From positions 1 through 6,663 of the forward strand of contig ONOV01000057.1 in assembly GCA_900319505.1 (NCBI GenBank): a stretch of 6,663 nucleotides of DNA. Reading direction: 5' to 3'. The translations under genes and the position numbers were made by a program. This DNA is from an uncultured Erysipelotrichaceae bacterium (GTDB taxonomy: Bacteria; Bacillota_I; Bacilli_A; Erysipelotrichales; Erysipelotrichaceae). Positions within the stretch are counted from its first letter, which is position 1; each line of letters begins with the position of its first letter. The notes under the pieces are model-generated. The model saw nothing but the letters and a program-made list of their open reading frames with translations. It was not told the origin of the DNA and did not search any database. Shown here in pieces: positions 5,834-6,663 of this stretch.

Positions 5834-6265
5834 TCAAAGCACTGTTGCTCTGTTATATGCAATATACATACCCATCACGCGGAACAGGACACCGAAGATG
5901 CCCCATACACTCCGAAACGAATTGAGAAGCGCCGCAAATACACTGAGAAAGAGCGAAGGCTCCTGAATGACCATGACAATGGCCGAAAAGCCGAATCTGA
6001 CCACAAGATCCCCGGTCATCATCGCAATCAGAGCCAGGACAGCACCCAGCACATTGTATTTCTTCGTTACCCCGTGTCCGATCCGGCGGATCATTTCACC
6101 AATGAGCCACCCGATCAGAATATACATGTATTCAAATTCAATCCGCAGGATACTCTGTACCATGCCGTATATGATGCCCATGGCGACTGCACCCAATAGA
6201 CCGATCACAATCGAAAGCACAAATCTGCTGTTATGATCGATATTTCCAGCGTTGTAAATCTGCAT
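5834..6265 (-). CDS. Small four-helix membrane protein of unknown function
   Basis: I recognise no family. The 143 residues are strongly hydrophobic, with likely membrane segments at about 15-36 (FVLSIVIGLLGAVAMGIIYG), 46-58 (EYMYILIGWLIGEM), 71-90 (NVLGAVLALIAMMTGDLVV) and 93-113. A further apolar stretch at about 119-137 may be a fifth helix or re-entrant segment. The loop RRIGHGVTKKY (60-70) is basic and probably cytosolic. There is no signal peptide, cysteine pair or catalytic motif. An upstream in-frame ATG at 6286 lies inside the promoter -10. The ATG at 6265 has GGAGG six bases upstream and was chosen. It is the first gene of the cluster that continues into alr after 20 bases, so it shares the alr transcript; any tie to cell-wall function is only inference. 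Confidence 0.82.
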   Translation of the reverse strand: MQIYNAGNIDHNSRFVLSIVIGLLGAVAMGIIYGMVQSILRIEFEYMYILIGWLIGEMIRRIGHGVTKKYNVLGAVLALIAMMTGDLVVRFGFSAIVMVIQEPSLFLSVFAALLNSFRSVWGIFGVLFRVMGMYIAYNRATVL

Positions 6266-6271
6266 GCGTTT

Positions 6272-6276
6272 CCTCC
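6272..6276 (-). promoter_or_regulatory. Ribosome binding site deciding the membrane-protein start
   Basis: GGAGG on the minus strand, six bases before the ATG at 6265-6263. The alternative ATG at 6286 overlaps the -10 box and would not be on the transcript. Confidence 0.8.
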
Positions 6277-6284
6277 GTGCCACC

Positions 6285-6293
6285 ATTGTAGCA
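6285..6293 (-). promoter_or_regulatory. Extended -10 promoter of the membrane protein-alr cluster
   Basis: On the minus strand TGCTACAAT is an extended -10 (TG, one base, TACAAT) ending 19 bases before the ATG at 6265. No good -35 is seen at 16-18 bases; a TTGCAG lies at 6317-6312, too far upstream. Transcription would start near 6278, almost at the ribosome site. This is the only promoter-like sequence I find for the whole cluster. Confidence 0.55.
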
Positions 6294-6330
6294 TATACCC
6301 CTGTTTCCCTCCTGCAAGCTTCCCGAATTC

Positions 6331-6350
6331 TTTTTTTAAAATATTTAAAA
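6331..6350 (+). promoter_or_regulatory. A/T-rich UP-like element of the tRNA promoter
   Basis: A pure A/T run (seven T residues, then AAAATATTTAAAA) lies at about -60 to -42 relative to the predicted tRNA transcription start. This is the position where RNA polymerase alpha subunits contact UP elements of stable RNA promoters. The flanking sequence is not especially A/T rich. Confidence 0.5.
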
Positions 6351-6356
6351 CTTCTA

Positions 6357-6385
6357 TTGACGAACCCAAATTGAGATGGTAATAT
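6357..6385 (+). promoter_or_regulatory. Promoter of the tRNA cluster
   Basis: TTGACG (6357-6362, five of six to the -35 consensus) and TAATAT (6380-6385, four of six to -10) are separated by exactly 17 bases. The start would fall near 6392, about 20 bases before tRNA-Val. The bases between 6286 and 6411 hold only this promoter, its UP-like element and the divergent alr-cluster promoter. Confidence 0.75.
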
Positions 6386-6411
6386 AGCAAAGCATCTTGA
6401 GAGAGACGCAC

Positions 6412-6487
6412 GGAGGTTTAGCTCAGTTGGGAGAGCATCTGCCTTACAAGCAGAGGGTCAGCGGTTCGAGCCCGTTAACCTCCACCA
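6412..6487 (+). tRNA. tRNA-Val (anticodon UAC), CCA encoded
   Basis: A complete 76-base cloverleaf. The acceptor stem GGAGGTT pairs with AACCTCC (6477-6483). The D arm is GCTC/GAGC. The anticodon stem TCTGC/GCAGA encloses the loop CTTACAA with anticodon TAC. The T arm AGCGG/CCGTT includes one G-U pair around TTCGAGC. Discriminator A6484 is followed by an encoded CCA. It is the first gene of the cluster. Confidence 0.97.
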
Positions 6488-6499
6488 TTGTTATATTAT

Positions 6500-6572
6500 G
6501 CCGACATAGCTCAATTGGCAGAGCAACTGATTTGTAATCAGTAGGTTGTAGGTTCGATTCCTATTGTCGGCA
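6500..6572 (+). tRNA. tRNA-Thr (anticodon UGU), CCA not encoded
   Basis: A complete 73-base cloverleaf. The acceptor GCCGACA pairs with TGTCGGC (6565-6571). The D arm is GCTC/GAGC. The anticodon stem ACTGA/TCAGT holds the loop TTTGTAA with anticodon TGT. The T arm GTAGG/CCTAT surrounds TTCGATT. After discriminator A6572 the sequence is CTT, so the 3' CCA must be added by the nucleotidyltransferase, unlike its two neighbours. It is 12 bases after tRNA-Val. Confidence 0.97.
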
Positions 6573-6578
6573 CTTAGT

Positions 6579-6663
6579 GGAGACGTAGCGAAGTGGCTAA
6601 ACGCGGCAGACTGTAAATCTGCTCCCTCTGGGTTCGGTGGTTCGAAACCACCCGTCTCCACCA
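6579..6663 (+). tRNA. tRNA-Tyr (anticodon GUA), CCA encoded
   Basis: An 85-base class II tRNA ending exactly at the window edge. The acceptor GGAGACG pairs with CGTCTCC (6653-6659). The anticodon stem GCAGA/TCTGC holds the loop CTGTAAA with anticodon GTA. A long variable arm can pair CCC with GGG. The T arm GGTGG/CCACC surrounds TTCGAAA. A6660 is followed by an encoded CCA (6661-6663). The gap to tRNA-Thr is only six bases, so the cluster is cut from one transcript; further tRNAs may follow outside the window. Confidence 0.97.

Noticed and set aside
6205..6411. 68-codon minus-strand ORF upstream of the alr cluster
   Set aside because: It overlaps the start of the membrane-protein gene in another frame, spans two promoters, has no ribosome site and shows no recognisable motif.

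Overview
The window looks like a chromosomal housekeeping segment from a Gram-positive bacterium of the Bacillota. Four things point there: strong AGGAG/GGAGG ribosome sites, a radical-SAM protein of the YtqA type, type III pantothenate kinase (CoaX) next to CoaBC, and a Val-Thr-Tyr tRNA cluster. Base composition is moderate, roughly half G+C by eye. A lineage such as Erysipelotrichia is possible but cannot be fixed from the sequence. No insertion sequence, prophage gene, CRISPR array or toxin/defence cassette is visible, and every recognisable gene is intact except the one cut by the left edge.

Layout. Positions 1-84 (+) are the end of a single-stranded DNA-binding protein gene. It converges with a two-gene coenzyme A operon on the minus strand: coaBC (2065-851), then coaX, whose start I move to 867 on ribosome-site grounds. 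A 70-base spacer (2066-2135) carries back-to-back overlapping promoters for coaBC and, on the plus strand, a YfcE-type phosphodiesterase gene (2136-2687). That gene ends in a terminator whose loop contains the stop codon.

A second minus-strand cluster runs from 6265 down to 2788 and perhaps 2702: a small four-helix membrane protein, alanine racemase (alr), a GNAT acetyltransferase, a 148-residue helical protein of unknown function, the radical-SAM protein YtqA, and possibly a 28-codon ORF coupled to its stop. Several junctions are ATGA or TGATG stop/start overlaps, so translation is probably coupled. A good intrinsic terminator lies inside the cluster, at the end of the unknown gene and just before ytqA, so ytqA may be expressed by read-through.

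The right end (6412-6663) is a plus-strand tRNA cluster, Val(UAC)-Thr(UGU)-Tyr(GUA), behind a strong promoter with an A/T-rich upstream element. This promoter diverges from that of the alr cluster across about 130 non-coding bases. No other non-coding stretch is longer.

The recognised genes serve CoA synthesis from pantothenate (coaX, coaBC), peptidoglycan precursor supply (alr), probable tRNA wobble modification (ytqA) and translation (tRNAs). I see no clearly new multi-gene system. The most unusual points are the overlapping divergent promoters with a perfect 8-bp inverted repeat, the terminator inside the alr-ytqA cluster, and the two unknown proteins travelling with alr.
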